Origin: Streptomyces mutabilis
GTDB lineage: Bacteria; Actinomycetota; Actinomycetes; Streptomycetales; Streptomycetaceae
Assembly: GCF_014649815.1 (NCBI RefSeq)
Contig: NZ_BMTT01000021.1
Span: 1-64,000, forward strand
Length of the DNA stretch: 64,000 nucleotides
Direction of reading: 5' to 3'
Made by a program: the position numbers and the translations under genes
In this document: piece by piece, positions 26,674 through 64,000 of the stretch
How positions within the stretch are numbered: the first letter of the stretch is position 1
How the letters are laid out: the number at the start of each line of letters is the position of its first letter
The notes under the pieces: generated by a model
Told to the model about the DNA's origin: nothing
Database searches by the model: none
The model's input: only the letters and a program-made list of their open reading frames with translations

Positions 26674-28406
26674 GCCGCTTCCTCCGCATTGTCGAGCTGG
26701 GAGCGCACGATCTCCTGGTACGTCCCGTTCTCCGCCAGCAGTTGCTCGTGTGTGCCCCGGCCCACCACGCGGCCGTCCTCCAGCACGAGGATCAGGTCGG
26801 CGTTCCTGATGGAGCCCACCCGCTGCGCGACGATCACCACCGTCGCGTCGGCGAGTTCCGGCGCCAGCGCGCTGCGCACCGCCAGGTCCGTCGCGGCGTC
26901 CAGGCCGGAGAAGCAGTCATCGAAGAGGTAGATCCCGGGCCGTCGCAACAGGGTCCGGGCGAGGGCGAGCCGCTGCCGCTGCCCGCCCGAGACGTTCGTG
27001 CCGCCCTGGGTGATCTCCGCCTGCAGGCCGCCCGGCATCGCCGCCACGAACTCGCGCGCCTGGGTGATCTCGAGCGCGTGCCAGAGCTCCGCGTCGGTGG
27101 CGTTCTCGTTGCCCCAGCGCAGGTTGGACGCGACCGTTCCGGCGAACAGGTAGGGCTGCTGCGCGACCAGGCCCACCGCGAGACTTCGGGCGTCGTCGTC
27201 CAGCTCCCGCACGTCGACCCCGTCCACCAGCACCGTTCCGGTCGTGGCGTCGAACATCCGCAGGACCAGGTTCAGCAGGGTGGTCTTGCCGCTCCCGGTG
27301 CCGCCGATCACCGCCACGGTCCGGCCGGGCCCGGCGACCAGGTCGATGTCGTGCAGGAACGGCTCCTCCGCGCCGGGATAGCGGAACCCGACGCCGCGCA
27401 GTTCCAGATGTCCCGGCCGCGGCCGGGACACGACCGGCCGGGAGGGCGTGGTCATCTCCGGGTCGGTGTCGAGCACGTCACGGATGCGCCGCGCGGCGGC
27501 CGCGGCCCTCGGGACCGTGAGCATGACGTACATGGCGATGACCATCGAGGTCAGCACCAGCACGATGTAGCCGAGGAACGCGCTCAGCGCTCCGACCTGG
27601 AGAGCACCCGACGCGATCCGCTTCGCGCCGATCCACGCCACCACCACGGTGAACCCGTTGCCCAGCAGCCACACCAGCGGGAACATGCCGGCCGCGAGCC
27701 GGCGAACCCTGCGGGTCAGCAGGAACATCTCGGTGTTCACCGCACCGAACCGCTCCTGCTCGTGCCTGTCCCGCACGAACGCGCGGACCACGCGCACGCC
27801 GGTGATCTGCTCGCGGAACAACCGGCTCATGTTGTCCATGCCGACCTGTACGCGGTCGTACAGCCGGCTCATCCGGACCAGGATCACCGCCACCACGACC
27901 GTCGTCACCGGGATGAGCACGATTACCACCAGCGCCAGCGGCAGGTCCTGGCGCAGCGCGAGCACCACGCTCACCACACACATGATCGGCGCGGTGATGA
28001 TGCTGCTCAGCCCGTCGGCCGTGAGGGTCTGGACCTGCTGCACGTCGTTGAGTGTCCTGGTGGCCAGCGATGACGTGCCGAAGCGGCCCACGTCGTGCGT
28101 GGAGAACCGCTGCACGTGGCGGAACATCGCCGACCGCAGGTCGCGGCCGACCGCGGTGGCGGCACGCGCGGCGAAGTACTCGGCCCCGAGCCGCGCGGCG
28201 AGCTGGACCACGACGACCAGCAGCATTGCCGCGCCCAGCCAGACGATCCCCCGCAGCGATCCCACCAGCAGTCCACGGTCGATGACCTGTGCGCTCAGCG
28301 TGGGGAGCATGAGGAGCGCGAGCGTCTGCACGATCTGCAGGGCGACGGTGAGCGCGACCCAGGTCCGGTAGGGGCGAAGGCACGTCCTGAGCAGTCGCAA
28401 GAGCAC
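26670..28406 (-). CDS. ABC exporter half-transporter, subunit with degenerate Walker B
   Basis: The 578-residue partner of the preceding exporter subunit. Six N-terminal membrane helices (for example WVALTVALQIVQTLALLML) are followed by an NBD with Walker A GGTGSGKTT and canonical signature VSGGQRQRLALA. Its Walker B is IYLFDDCFSGLD, where Asp replaces the catalytic Glu, and the switch region is IVAQRVGS rather than IAHR. These changes are the known mark of the non-hydrolytic site in heterodimeric exporters, complementing the ISAGE subunit. GTG 28406 has GGAG upstream. It is divergent from the giant PKS gene over a 169-nt region with two PAS-LuxR boxes. Confidence 0.93.
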   Translation of the reverse strand: MLLRLLRTCLRPYRTWVALTVALQIVQTLALLMLPTLSAQVIDRGLLVGSLRGIVWLGAAMLLVVVVQLAARLGAEYFAARAATAVGRDLRSAMFRHVQRFSTHDVGRFGTSSLATRTLNDVQQVQTLTADGLSSIITAPIMCVVSVVLALRQDLPLALVVIVLIPVTTVVVAVILVRMSRLYDRVQVGMDNMSRLFREQITGVRVVRAFVRDRHEQERFGAVNTEMFLLTRRVRRLAAGMFPLVWLLGNGFTVVVAWIGAKRIASGALQVGALSAFLGYIVLVLTSMVIAMYVMLTVPRAAAAARRIRDVLDTDPEMTTPSRPVVSRPRPGHLELRGVGFRYPGAEEPFLHDIDLVAGPGRTVAVIGGTGSGKTTLLNLVLRMFDATTGTVLVDGVDVRELDDDARSLAVGLVAQQPYLFAGTVASNLRWGNENATDAELWHALEITQAREFVAAMPGGLQAEITQGGTNVSGGQRQRLALARTLLRRPGIYLFDDCFSGLDAATDLAVRSALAPELADATVVIVAQRVGSIRNADLILVLEDGRVVGRGTHEQLLAENGTYQEIVRSQLDNAEEAA

Positions 28407-28480
28407 GCGGTACTCCGGGAGTCGGGGGCGGTTGACCGCCGGGCGCGTGCGTCCGGCGCGGGCAGCGTCGCCCGGACCGC

Positions 28481-28496
28481 GTCGGTAATTCCCTAG
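28481..28496 (-). promoter_or_regulatory. PimM-type box, exporter side
   Basis: On the minus strand this reads CTAGGGAATTACCGAC, close to the recalled PAS-LuxR operator CTVGGGAWWTCCCBAG in its first half. It lies 75 nt ahead of the exporter start at 28406, suitable for activating the exporter operon. Confidence 0.65.
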
Positions 28497-28524
28497 TGAC
28501 CCCGGACATTTTTCCGTCCCGACA

Positions 28525-28540
28525 CTAGGAAATTCCGGCT
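28525..28540 (+). promoter_or_regulatory. PimM-type box, PKS side
   Basis: CTAGGAAATTCCGGCT contains the palindrome GGAAATTCC and fits the PAS-LuxR operator consensus except at one core position and the far end. It lies 36 nt before the GTG at 28576. Together with the box at 28481 it suggests that one activator drives exporter and PKS genes in both directions. Confidence 0.7.
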
Positions 28541-28575
28541 ACCCCGAGATCGACACTGCACCAGGGTGTCCGCGA

Positions 28576-56403
<27,828 letters not shown>

Positions 56404-56419
56404 GGGAGGGAGATTTTCG

Positions 56420-59400
56420 GTGACCACACCCAAGGACAGCACCGACAAGGTCGTCGAGGCGTTGCGGGCGGCCGTGAAGGAGACCGAGCGGCTGCGCACG
56501 CAGAACCAGCGGCTGGTCGCGGCCACCACCGAGCCGATCGCGATCGTCGGCATGGCGTGCCGGTTCCCGGGCGGCGTCGCGTCGCCCGAGGACCTGTGGC
56601 GGCTCGTCGCCGCCGGCGACGACGCCATCACGCCGGTCCCCGCCGACCGCGGCTGGGACATCGGGGAACTGGCGGGCGGCGACACCACGCTGCTCGGCGG
56701 CTTCCTGCCGGACGCCGCCGACTTCGACCCCGCCTTCTTCGGCATCTCGCCGCGCGAGGCGCTGGCGATGGACCCGCAGCAGCGGCTGCTGCTGGAGACC
56801 TCGTGGGAGGCGTTCGAGCGGGCCGGCGTCGACCCGGCGTCCCTGCGCGGCAGCCGGACCGGCGTGTTCGTCGGCACCAACGGCCAGGACTACGCGTACC
56901 TGATGGTGCGCTCGCCCGCGGAGAGCACGGGCGAGGTGGGCACCGGCATCGCGGCCAGCGCCATGTCCGGCCGGCTCTCCTACACCCTGGGCCTCGAAGG
57001 ACCGGCGGTCACGGTGGACACGGCGTGCTCGTCGTCGCTGGTGGCGCTGCACTGGGCGGCACAGGCCCTGCGCGCCGGCGAGTGCACGCTGGCGCTGGCC
57101 GGCGGCGTGAACGTGATGAGCACGCCGGGCGCACTGGTGGAGTTCTCCAAGCAGGGCGGCCTCGCCTCCGACGGGCGCTGCAAGGCGTTCGCCGACGAGG
57201 CCGACGGTACCGGCTGGGCCGAGGGCGCCGGCATGCTCCTGCTGGAGAGGCTGTCCGACGCCCGCCGCAACAACCACCCGGTGCTCGCGATGGTGCGCGG
57301 CTCGGCCGTCAACCAGGACGGCGCGTCCAACGGCTTCACCGCGCCGAGCGGGCCGTCGCAGCAGCGGGTGATCCGCGCGGCGCTGGCCAACGCCCGGCTC
57401 ACCGAGAACGACGTCGACGCCGTGGAGGCGCACGGCACGGGCACCGCGCTCGGCGACCCGATCGAGGCACAGGCCCTGCTGGCGACCTACGGCCGCGACC
57501 GGGAACGCCCGCTGCTGCTGGGCTCCGTGAAGTCGAACCTCGGGCACACCCAGGCCGCCGCGGGCGTCGCAGGCGTGATCAAGATGGTGCAGGCCATGCG
57601 GCACGGCGTGCTCCCGCGCACCCTGCACGCACGGAACCCGTCCTCCCACGTGGACTGGTCGGCGGGCTCGGTTGAGCTGCTGACCGAGGAGACGCCCTGG
57701 CCGGAGACGGGGCGGCCGCGCCGTGCCGCCGTGTCGTCGTTCGGCATCTCCGGCACCAACGCGCACACCGTCCTGGAGCAGGCGCCCGAGCCGCCGCCGG
57801 CCGAACAGCGCCCGGTACGCGACGTGGTGCCGTGGATCGTGTCCGGCCGGACGCTGCCCGCACTGCGGGAGCAGGTCGCGCGGCTGGTCGCGCACGTCGG
57901 GGCGACGACGAGCGCCGCCGACGTGGCCGCCGTACTGGCCACCGGCCGAACCGCCCACGAACTCCGGGTCGCCGCCGTCGGCCGTGACACCGCGGACCTC
58001 GCGGCGGCGCTGTCCGCGTGGGCGTCGGGCGACCCCGCGCCGGGCGTGGTGTCGGACACCGCCGCACGGACCGGGAAGCTGGCCGTGCTGTTCACCGGCC
58101 AGGGCTCGCAGCGGCTCGGCATGGGCCGCGACCTGCACGCCCGGTACCCGGTGTTCGCCGAGGCCTTCGACGAGGTCGCCGCCGAGCTGGACCGGCACCT
58201 GCCCGGCTCGGTCCGTGACGTCCTCTGGGGCGCCGACGCCTCCACCCTGAACAGCACGAACTGGTCGCAGCCCGCCCTGTTCGCCGTCGAGGTGGCGCTC
58301 TACCGGCTCGTCGAGTCCTGGGGCGTACGGGCCGACCTCGTCGCCGGCCACTCGCTCGGTGAGATCACCGCCGCGCACGTGTCCGGGGTGCTGGACCTGG
58401 CCGACGCCTGCCGGCTGGTCGCCACCCGCGCCGTACTGATGGGTGCGCTGCCGGCCGGCGGCGCGATGCTCGCCGTGGCGGCGGCCGAGGAGGACGTCGC
58501 GCCGCTGCTGGACGCCGCGGTGTCGGTGGCGGCGGTCAACGGCCCGACGGCGGTGATCGTCGCCGGCGACGAGGACGCGGTCGAACGCGTCGCCGCCGCG
58601 GCCGACGAGCGCGGCTGGAAGCACAAGCGGCTCACGGTGTCGCACGCCTTCCACTCGGCGCACATGGACCCGATACTGGGCGACTTCGCCGACGCCCTCG
58701 CGGGCCTCGAGTTCGGCGACGTACGGATCCCGCTGGTGTCGTCCGTGACCGGAACGGTCGCCGAGGCGGCGCAGATCCGCGACGCCGCCTACTGGGTGGC
58801 ACACGTGCGGCGACCGGTCCGGTTCGCCGACGGCGTGCGCGCGCTGCTCGCCGCCGGGGCGACGACCTTCCTGGAACTGGGCCCCGACGCCACGCTGTGC
58901 GCGATGGTCGAGGACACCGCGCCGGATCCCGTCACCGCCATCCCCGTGCTGCGTGCGGGCCGCGACGAGGAGACCACCGTGGTGAGCGCGCTCGCGCGTC
59001 TGTTCGCACGCGGCGAGCACGTCGCGTGGGACGCGTTCTTCGTGCCGCTCGGGACACGTCCGGTGGACCTGCCCACCGCCGCGTTCCAGCGCTCCCGGTT
59101 CTGGCCGGACGGCGGTGTGGGCGGCGACGTCGCGTCGGTCGGGCAGTCGGCGCTCGGCCACGCGCTGCTCGGCTCGTCCGTGGAACTGGCCGGCGACGGC
59201 GGCGTGGTGCTCACCGGCCGGCTCTCCCTGGCCACCCAGCCGTGGCTGGCGGACCACGTCATCCTGGGCCGGATCCTGTTCCCCGGCACGGGATTCGCGG
59301 AGCTGGCGCTGCGCGCCGCCGACGAGGCCGGCGCGGGCGCCGTCGAGGAGCTGACCCTGTCGGTGCCGCTGGAGCTGCCCCGGCACGGCGCCGTCGCCGT

Positions 59401-61786
59401 CCAGGTGCGGGTGGGCGCGGCCGGCGAGGACGGCCGGCGGTCGGTGGGCGTCTGGTCCCGCGACGCCGGGCACGTCGGCGAGTGGCTCCAGCACGCCGCT
59501 GGCACGCTCGGAGCCGAAAGCCCGGACGTCGATACGGAGTTCGCGGCGGCGTGGCCGCCGCCCGGCACCGACCAGGTCGACCTGGCCGGCTTCTACGACG
59601 GCGGTGACTACGGTCCGGCCTTCCAGGGCCTGCGCGCGGTGTGGCGGCGGGACGGCGAGGCGTTCGCGGAGGTGGCGCTGCCCGCCACGGCCCGCTGTGC
59701 GGACCGGATGGGCATCCACCCGGCGCTGCTCGACGCCGTGCTGCACGCCGTCGGCTGGGTCGAGTCCGCGGACGGCGGCCGTGGCGTGCTGCCGTTCTCG
59801 TGGGAGGACGTGGCCCTGCACCGCACGGGCGCGACCATGCTGCGCGTGCGGCTCACCCGCGGCGGCCACGAGGCCGTCGGCATCGAGGCGGTGGACGGCG
59901 CGGGCCGGCCCGTGGTGACCGTGGGCAAGCTGGTGCTGCGCGCGCCGTCGCAGGAGGACACGGCGCGCCGTCCCGACTGGCTGTTCCGCGTCGACTGGAC
60001 ACCGCTCGCCGTCCGGCCGGTGACCGGGACCTTCGTGGTGCTCGGCGCCGAGCCGGGCGAACTCGCCGGCGCGGTGCGGCACGACACCGTCGGCGCCGCG
60101 CTCGCCGCCGGACCGGATGTGGTGTTCGCGCCGGTCACCGGCGCCTCCGTGCTCGACGCGACGACACGGGCGCTCGGCCTGGTCCAGGAATGGCTCGCCG
60201 ACCGGCGCGCCGAGGACGTGCCGCTGGTGTTCGTCACCGACGGCGCCGTGTCCGGTGCGGACGTCCCGGCCGCCGGCGTGTGGGGCCTGGTGCGCACCGC
60301 ACAGGCCGAGAACCCGGGACGCTTCCTGCTGCTCGACGCCGCCGCCGAGGAGTGGCCGCTGCTCGCGGTGGCACCGGAACTGGTGACGGCGGGGGAGACC
60401 CAGGCCGTCATCGAGGACGGCACCGTGAAGGCCGGCCGGCTGGCCCGGTTCGCCGGCGAGGAGCGGCCGTCCGACTGGAACCCGGACGGCACGGTGCTCG
60501 TCACCGGCGGCACCGGCGGCCTCGGCGCGCAGCTGGCCCGGCACCTCGTCATGGAGCACGGAGTACGGAAGCTGCTGCTGCTCAGCAGGCGCGGCCTCGG
60601 GGCGCCCGGCGCGGGCGAGCTGGCGGCCGAGCTCATCGGGCGCGGTGCGGAGGTCGACATCGTCGCCTGCGACGCCGCGGACCGCGACGCCCTGGCCGCC
60701 GTCCTCGCAGGGCGCACGGTCACCGCCGTCGTGCACGCCGCGGGGCTGCTGGACGACGGCGTCGTCACCGCACTCACCCCGGAGCGACTCGACGGCGTGC
60801 TCCGGCCCAAGGTGGACGCCGCCCGGCACCTGCACGAGCTGACGGCCGACCTGGACGCGTTCGTGCTGTTCTCCTCCGTCGCGGGCACGCTCGGCAGCCT
60901 CGGCCAGGGCAACTACTCCGCCGCGAACGCCGCCCTCGACGCGCTCGCCCGCGAGCGGCACGCGGACGGTCTGAAGGCGCTGTCGCTGGCGTGGGGCCCG
61001 TGGTCGCAGGACGCCGGTATGACCGGTGCGCTGACCGAGGCCGACATCAAGCGCATGGCGGACTCCGGCTCCGCGCCGCTCACGGTGGCGCAGGGCCTCG
61101 CGCTCTTCGACGCGGCCGTCGCCACCGACGAGCCGGTGCTCGTGCCGCTGGCGGTACGCCCCGGCGCCCTCGGCGGCGCGCCGCATCCGCTGCTGCGTGA
61201 CCTCGTGCGCTCGCGACGCCGCCGCCCGTCGGCCGAGGCGACACCGGCGATGCCGGTCACGGACCGGCTCGCAAGGCTGGACGAGCAGGCGCGTACGCGG
61301 TTCGTCCTGGACCTGGTGCGTGCCGAGGTGGCGGCGGTGCTGGCGCACGACTCCACGGACGGCATCGCCGACGACCGGGAGTTCCGTGACCTGGGCATGG
61401 ACTCGCTGACCGCCGTGGAGCTGCGCAACCGGCTCGTGACGGCCACCGGGCTGCGGATGTCCGCGACCCTGGTGTTCGACTACCCGACCCCCGCCGCGCT
61501 CGCCGACCACCTGCTGTCCCGGCTCGGCGGCACGGCCACCGCCGAGGCGCAGGCCCCGAACCTGCTCGCGGAGCTGGACCGGCTGGAGTCCGCGCTGGCG
61601 GGCGCCGATCCCGACCCGATCACCCGCGCCGGCATCACGGCCCGGCTGCGGGGCCTCGCAGCGCAGTGGGCCACCACCGACGCGGCACCCGACGGCGAGG
61701 CCGTCACGGAACAGATCTCCTCGGCCAGCACCGACGAGATCTTCGCCTTCATCGACAACGAGCTCGGCCGGATCAACGACCGCTGA
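56420..61786 (+). CDS. Type I modular PKS, single module KS-AT-DH-KR-ACP (PimS3-like)
   Basis: The 1788-residue length is close to the recalled 1808 of PimS3. An N-terminal docking helix ([20 protein letters not shown]) precedes the KS (Cys203). The malonyl AT has Ser645 in GHSLGE and HAFH 742-745. The DH has [10 protein letters not shown] (His946) and LLDAVLHA (Asp1105). The KR has TGGTGGLG from 1362, LDD, Tyr1499 and Asn1503. The ACP is at Ser1662 (DLGMDSL). All domains look active, so it makes a double bond (C4=C5 in pimaricin, the bond later epoxidised). GTG 56420 has GGGAGGGAG upstream, 16 nt after the previous stop. A C-terminal docking tail follows from about 1715. Confidence 0.95.
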   Translation: MTTPKDSTDKVVEALRAAVKETERLRTQNQRLVAATTEPIAIVGMACRFPGGVASPEDLWRLVAAGDDAITPVPADRGWDIGELAGGDTTLLGGFLPDAADFDPAFFGISPREALAMDPQQRLLLETSWEAFERAGVDPASLRGSRTGVFVGTNGQDYAYLMVRSPAESTGEVGTGIAASAMSGRLSYTLGLEGPAVTVDTACSSSLVALHWAAQALRAGECTLALAGGVNVMSTPGALVEFSKQGGLASDGRCKAFADEADGTGWAEGAGMLLLERLSDARRNNHPVLAMVRGSAVNQDGASNGFTAPSGPSQQRVIRAALANARLTENDVDAVEAHGTGTALGDPIEAQALLATYGRDRERPLLLGSVKSNLGHTQAAAGVAGVIKMVQAMRHGVLPRTLHARNPSSHVDWSAGSVELLTEETPWPETGRPRRAAVSSFGISGTNAHTVLEQAPEPPPAEQRPVRDVVPWIVSGRTLPALREQVARLVAHVGATTSAADVAAVLATGRTAHELRVAAVGRDTADLAAALSAWASGDPAPGVVSDTAARTGKLAVLFTGQGSQRLGMGRDLHARYPVFAEAFDEVAAELDRHLPGSVRDVLWGADASTLNSTNWSQPALFAVEVALYRLVESWGVRADLVAGHSLGEITAAHVSGVLDLADACRLVATRAVLMGALPAGGAMLAVAAAEEDVAPLLDAAVSVAAVNGPTAVIVAGDEDAVERVAAAADERGWKHKRLTVSHAFHSAHMDPILGDFADALAGLEFGDVRIPLVSSVTGTVAEAAQIRDAAYWVAHVRRPVRFADGVRALLAAGATTFLELGPDATLCAMVEDTAPDPVTAIPVLRAGRDEETTVVSALARLFARGEHVAWDAFFVPLGTRPVDLPTAAFQRSRFWPDGGVGGDVASVGQSALGHALLGSSVELAGDGGVVLTGRLSLATQPWLADHVILGRILFPGTGFAELALRAADEAGAGAVEELTLSVPLELPRHGAVAVQVRVGAAGEDGRRSVGVWSRDAGHVGEWLQHAAGTLGAESPDVDTEFAAAWPPPGTDQVDLAGFYDGGDYGPAFQGLRAVWRRDGEAFAEVALPATARCADRMGIHPALLDAVLHAVGWVESADGGRGVLPFSWEDVALHRTGATMLRVRLTRGGHEAVGIEAVDGAGRPVVTVGKLVLRAPSQEDTARRPDWLFRVDWTPLAVRPVTGTFVVLGAEPGELAGAVRHDTVGAALAAGPDVVFAPVTGASVLDATTRALGLVQEWLADRRAEDVPLVFVTDGAVSGADVPAAGVWGLVRTAQAENPGRFLLLDAAAEEWPLLAVAPELVTAGETQAVIEDGTVKAGRLARFAGEERPSDWNPDGTVLVTGGTGGLGAQLARHLVMEHGVRKLLLLSRRGLGAPGAGELAAELIGRGAEVDIVACDAADRDALAAVLAGRTVTAVVHAAGLLDDGVVTALTPERLDGVLRPKVDAARHLHELTADLDAFVLFSSVAGTLGSLGQGNYSAANAALDALARERHADGLKALSLAWGPWSQDAGMTGALTEADIKRMADSGSAPLTVAQGLALFDAAVATDEPVLVPLAVRPGALGGAPHPLLRDLVRSRRRRPSAEATPAMPVTDRLARLDEQARTRFVLDLVRAEVAAVLAHDSTDGIADDREFRDLGMDSLTAVELRNRLVTATGLRMSATLVFDYPTPAALADHLLSRLGGTATAEAQAPNLLAELDRLESALAGADPDPITRAGITARLRGLAAQWATTDAAPDGEAVTEQISSASTDEIFAFIDNELGRINDR

Positions 61787-61831
61787 ACTCCGCTCCCTCC
61801 GCTCACTCCGCACCGAAAGGCAGCCACCGCG

Positions 61832-64000
61832 ATGGCGGACGACACAAAGCTGGTCGAGTACCTGAAATGGGTGACGGCCGATCTGCACCGGACCCGGCGC
61901 CGACTTGAGGAGGCCGAGTCCGGCCACCACGAGCCCGTCGCGATCGTGGGCATGGCCTGCCGGTTCCCCGGCGGCGTCACCAGCCCCGAGCAGCTGTGGG
62001 AGCTGGTCGCCGAAGGCCGCGAGGGAATCGTGCCCTTCCCGGCCGACCGCGGCTGGGACCTGGACCTGCTCTCCGGCGAGGGCCCCGGCCACAGCGCCAC
62101 GCTGCGGGGCGGCTTCCTGCACGACGTCGCCGGGTTCGACGCGGGCTTCTTCGGCATCTCGCCGCGTGAGGCCGTGGTGCTCGACCCGCAGCAGCGGCTG
62201 CTGCTGCAGACGTCGTGGGAGGCGTTCGAGCGGGCCGGCATCGATCCGGCGTCGCTGCGCGGCAGCCGCACCGCGGTGTTCGCCGGCACCGACGGACAGG
62301 ACTACGCCTCGCTGGTACTGGACTCCGTCGAGGACGCGGAAGGACACGCCGGCACGGGCATCGCGGCGAGCGCGATCGCCGGCCGGCTGTCCTACACGTT
62401 CGGCCTCGAGGGCCCCGCGGTCACCGTGGACACCGCCTGCTCGTCGTCGCTGGTGGCGCTGCACCTGGCGGCGCAGGCGCTGCGGGCGGGGGAGTGCGAC
62501 CTCGCGCTGGCCGGCGGCGTCACCGTGATGTCGACCGCGCTCCGGTTCGCCGGCTTCACCCGCCAGGGCGCGCTCGCGTCGGACGGGCGCTGCAAGGCGT
62601 TCGCGGACGCCGCCGACGGCACCGGCTGGTCCGAGGGCGCCGGCATGTTCGTGGTGGAGAAGCTGTCCGACGCACAGCGGCTGGGCCACCCCGTCTGGGC
62701 CGTGGTGCGCGGCTCCGCCGTCAACCAGGACGGCGCGTCCAACGGCTTCACCGCCCCCAACGGGCCGTCCCAGCAACGGGTCATCGAGCAGGCACTGGCC
62801 AGCGCCGGGCTCTCCGCCGGCGACGTCGACGTGGTCGAGGCGCACGGCACCGGCACCCGGCTCGGCGACCCGATCGAGGCGCAGAGCCTGCTCGCCACCT
62901 ACGGCCAGGACCGCGAGCGGCCGGTGCTGCTCGGCTCCGTGAAGTCAAACATCGGCCACACACAGGCCGCGGCCGGTGCGGCCGGCGTCATGAAGATGGT
63001 CATGGCGATGCGGCACGGCGTCGTCCCGCAGACGCTGCACGTGGACGCGCCCTCGTCCCACGTGGACTGGACCGAGGGCGCGGTCGAGCTGGCGACGGCC
63101 GCCACGCCGTGGCCGGAGACCGGACGTCCGCGCCGGGCCGGTGTGTCCTCGTTCGGCGTGAGCGGCACCAACGCCCACACGATTCTGGAGCAGGCGCCCA
63201 CGCAGGACGCGCTCACGGAGGACGCGCCCACGCAGGACACCTCGGTTAGCGCGCCGGAGACGTCGGTAATCCCGTGGGCGCTGTCGGCGAAGACCGCCGC
63301 GGCGCTCCGTGACCAGGTGGCCGCGCTGGTGGAGCGCGTCGGCCGGGAGCCGGACTGGAACGCCGCGGACGTCGCGGCGGCGCTCGCCGCACGCACCGGG
63401 TTCGAGCACCGCGTGGTGGCGACCGGCCGCACGAGGCACGACCTGGCCGGTGCGCTCGCGGAGTGGGCCGCCGACGGCACGGCACCGGGCGTCGTGGCCG
63501 GCACGGTGGCGCGCGGGCGGCTGGGGATCGTCTTCACCGGACAGGGCTCGCAGCGCCTGGGCATGGGCCGCGAGCTGTACGAGCGCTTCCCGGTCTTCGC
63601 CGAGGCGTTCGACGCCGCCGTCAAGGAGCTGGGCACCGAGGTCCGCGACGTGATGTGGGGCGGGGACGCCGAGGTGCTCGACCGCACGCGCTGGTCGCAG
63701 CCGGCGCTGTTCGCGCTGGAGGTGGCGCTCTACCGGCTGGTGGAGTCGTGGGGCGTACGACCGGACTCCGTGGGCGGGCACTCGCTGGGCGAGATCACCG
63801 CCGCGCATGTCGCGGGCGTGCTGTCGCTGGCCGACGCGTGCCGTCTCGTGACCGCGCGGGCGGAGCTGATGGGTGCCCTGCCCGAGGGCGGCGCGATGCT
63901 CGCCGTATCGGCGGTGGAGGCCGACGTGGTCGCCGTGCTCGGCGAGGGGGCGACCGTCGCGGCGGTGAACGGACCGGCGGCGACCGTCGTCGCGGGCGGG
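61832..64000 (+). CDS. Type I modular PKS, start of a further protein (KS and part of AT; PimS4-like, partial)
   Basis: The frame opens at ATG 61832 (AAAGG 12 nt upstream), 45 nt after the previous PKS gene, and is still open at the window end. The docking coiled coil [20 protein letters not shown] leads into a KS with Cys203. A KS-AT linker with a repeated APTQD motif follows, then the start of an AT with GHSLGE (Ser651) up to about residue 723. AT specificity, reductive domains and any terminal thioesterase lie outside the window. By gene order it should be the last PKS protein. In pimaricin this has KS-AT-DH-KR-ACP-TE and releases the macrolactone. Confidence 0.93.
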   Translation, partial: MADDTKLVEYLKWVTADLHRTRRRLEEAESGHHEPVAIVGMACRFPGGVTSPEQLWELVAEGREGIVPFPADRGWDLDLLSGEGPGHSATLRGGFLHDVAGFDAGFFGISPREAVVLDPQQRLLLQTSWEAFERAGIDPASLRGSRTAVFAGTDGQDYASLVLDSVEDAEGHAGTGIAASAIAGRLSYTFGLEGPAVTVDTACSSSLVALHLAAQALRAGECDLALAGGVTVMSTALRFAGFTRQGALASDGRCKAFADAADGTGWSEGAGMFVVEKLSDAQRLGHPVWAVVRGSAVNQDGASNGFTAPNGPSQQRVIEQALASAGLSAGDVDVVEAHGTGTRLGDPIEAQSLLATYGQDRERPVLLGSVKSNIGHTQAAAGAAGVMKMVMAMRHGVVPQTLHVDAPSSHVDWTEGAVELATAATPWPETGRPRRAGVSSFGVSGTNAHTILEQAPTQDALTEDAPTQDTSVSAPETSVIPWALSAKTAAALRDQVAALVERVGREPDWNAADVAAALAARTGFEHRVVATGRTRHDLAGALAEWAADGTAPGVVAGTVARGRLGIVFTGQGSQRLGMGRELYERFPVFAEAFDAAVKELGTEVRDVMWGGDAEVLDRTRWSQPALFALEVALYRLVESWGVRPDSVGGHSLGEITAAHVAGVLSLADACRLVTARAELMGALPEGGAMLAVSAVEADVVAVLGEGATVAAVNGPAATVVAGG

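Overview
The window is high-GC actinomycete DNA, almost certainly Streptomyces. Genes are packed, GTG starts are common, there are rare in-frame TTA (bldA-type) codons, and family after family is typical of Streptomyces secondary metabolism. No rRNA, tRNA, CRISPR array or insertion sequence was seen. The window holds the right part of one biosynthetic cluster and the left part of another, meeting near 14.1 kb.

Region A (1-14050) looks like the end of an actinomycin-type chromopeptide lactone cluster. It begins inside the last NRPS module (end of an N-methyltransferase insert, adenylation C-terminus, carrier protein, thioesterase). A same-strand run follows: a DUF6875-like protein, kynurenine formamidase, tryptophan 2,3-dioxygenase, kynureninase and a methyltransferase that lacks the O-methyltransferase catalytic motif. 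Together these fit synthesis of a methylated 3-hydroxyanthranilate chromophore. A decayed cytochrome P450 and a ferredoxin-like ORF lacking one cluster ligand come next, then an LmbU-family regulator and a TetR regulator on the minus strand. Across a strong dyad from the TetR gene lie a siderophore-interacting-type flavoprotein, a two-gene ABC-2 exporter and a UvrA-like protein. The exporter plus UvrA-like trio is the self-resistance layout known for actinomycin and other DNA-binding drugs.

Region B (14176-28540) holds the regulators and accessory genes of a polyene macrolide cluster of the pimaricin (natamycin) type. It contains a PimR-like SARP-ATPase regulator broken by an apparent 1-nt deletion, a four-copy CGGCAAG-like heptamer array, a decayed PAS-LuxR gene just downstream of that array, a cholesterol oxidase (PimE-like), a type II thioesterase relic, two intact convergent PAS-LuxR regulators (PimM family), a P450 and a heterodimeric ABC exporter. 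PimM-type boxes lie before the P450 and, as a pair, between the exporter genes and the PKS.

Region C (28576-64000, continuing to the right) is type I modular PKS: a 9275-residue six-module protein, a 1788-residue one-module protein and the start of a third. The order DH-KR / KR / methylmalonyl AT with KR / KR / dead KR / KR, followed by one DH-KR module, matches what is known for PimS2-PimS3. By colinearity it predicts the C4-C17 part of a 26-membered tetraene with a single propionate-derived branch and one ketone for a hemiketal. The loading and first modules, the sugar genes and the final thioesterase are not in the window.

The most unusual feature is the number of decayed or damaged genes around the junction of the two clusters (P450, ferredoxin, SARP, PAS-LuxR, thioesterase), alongside apparently intact regulatory sites. 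No wholly new kind of system was recognised.
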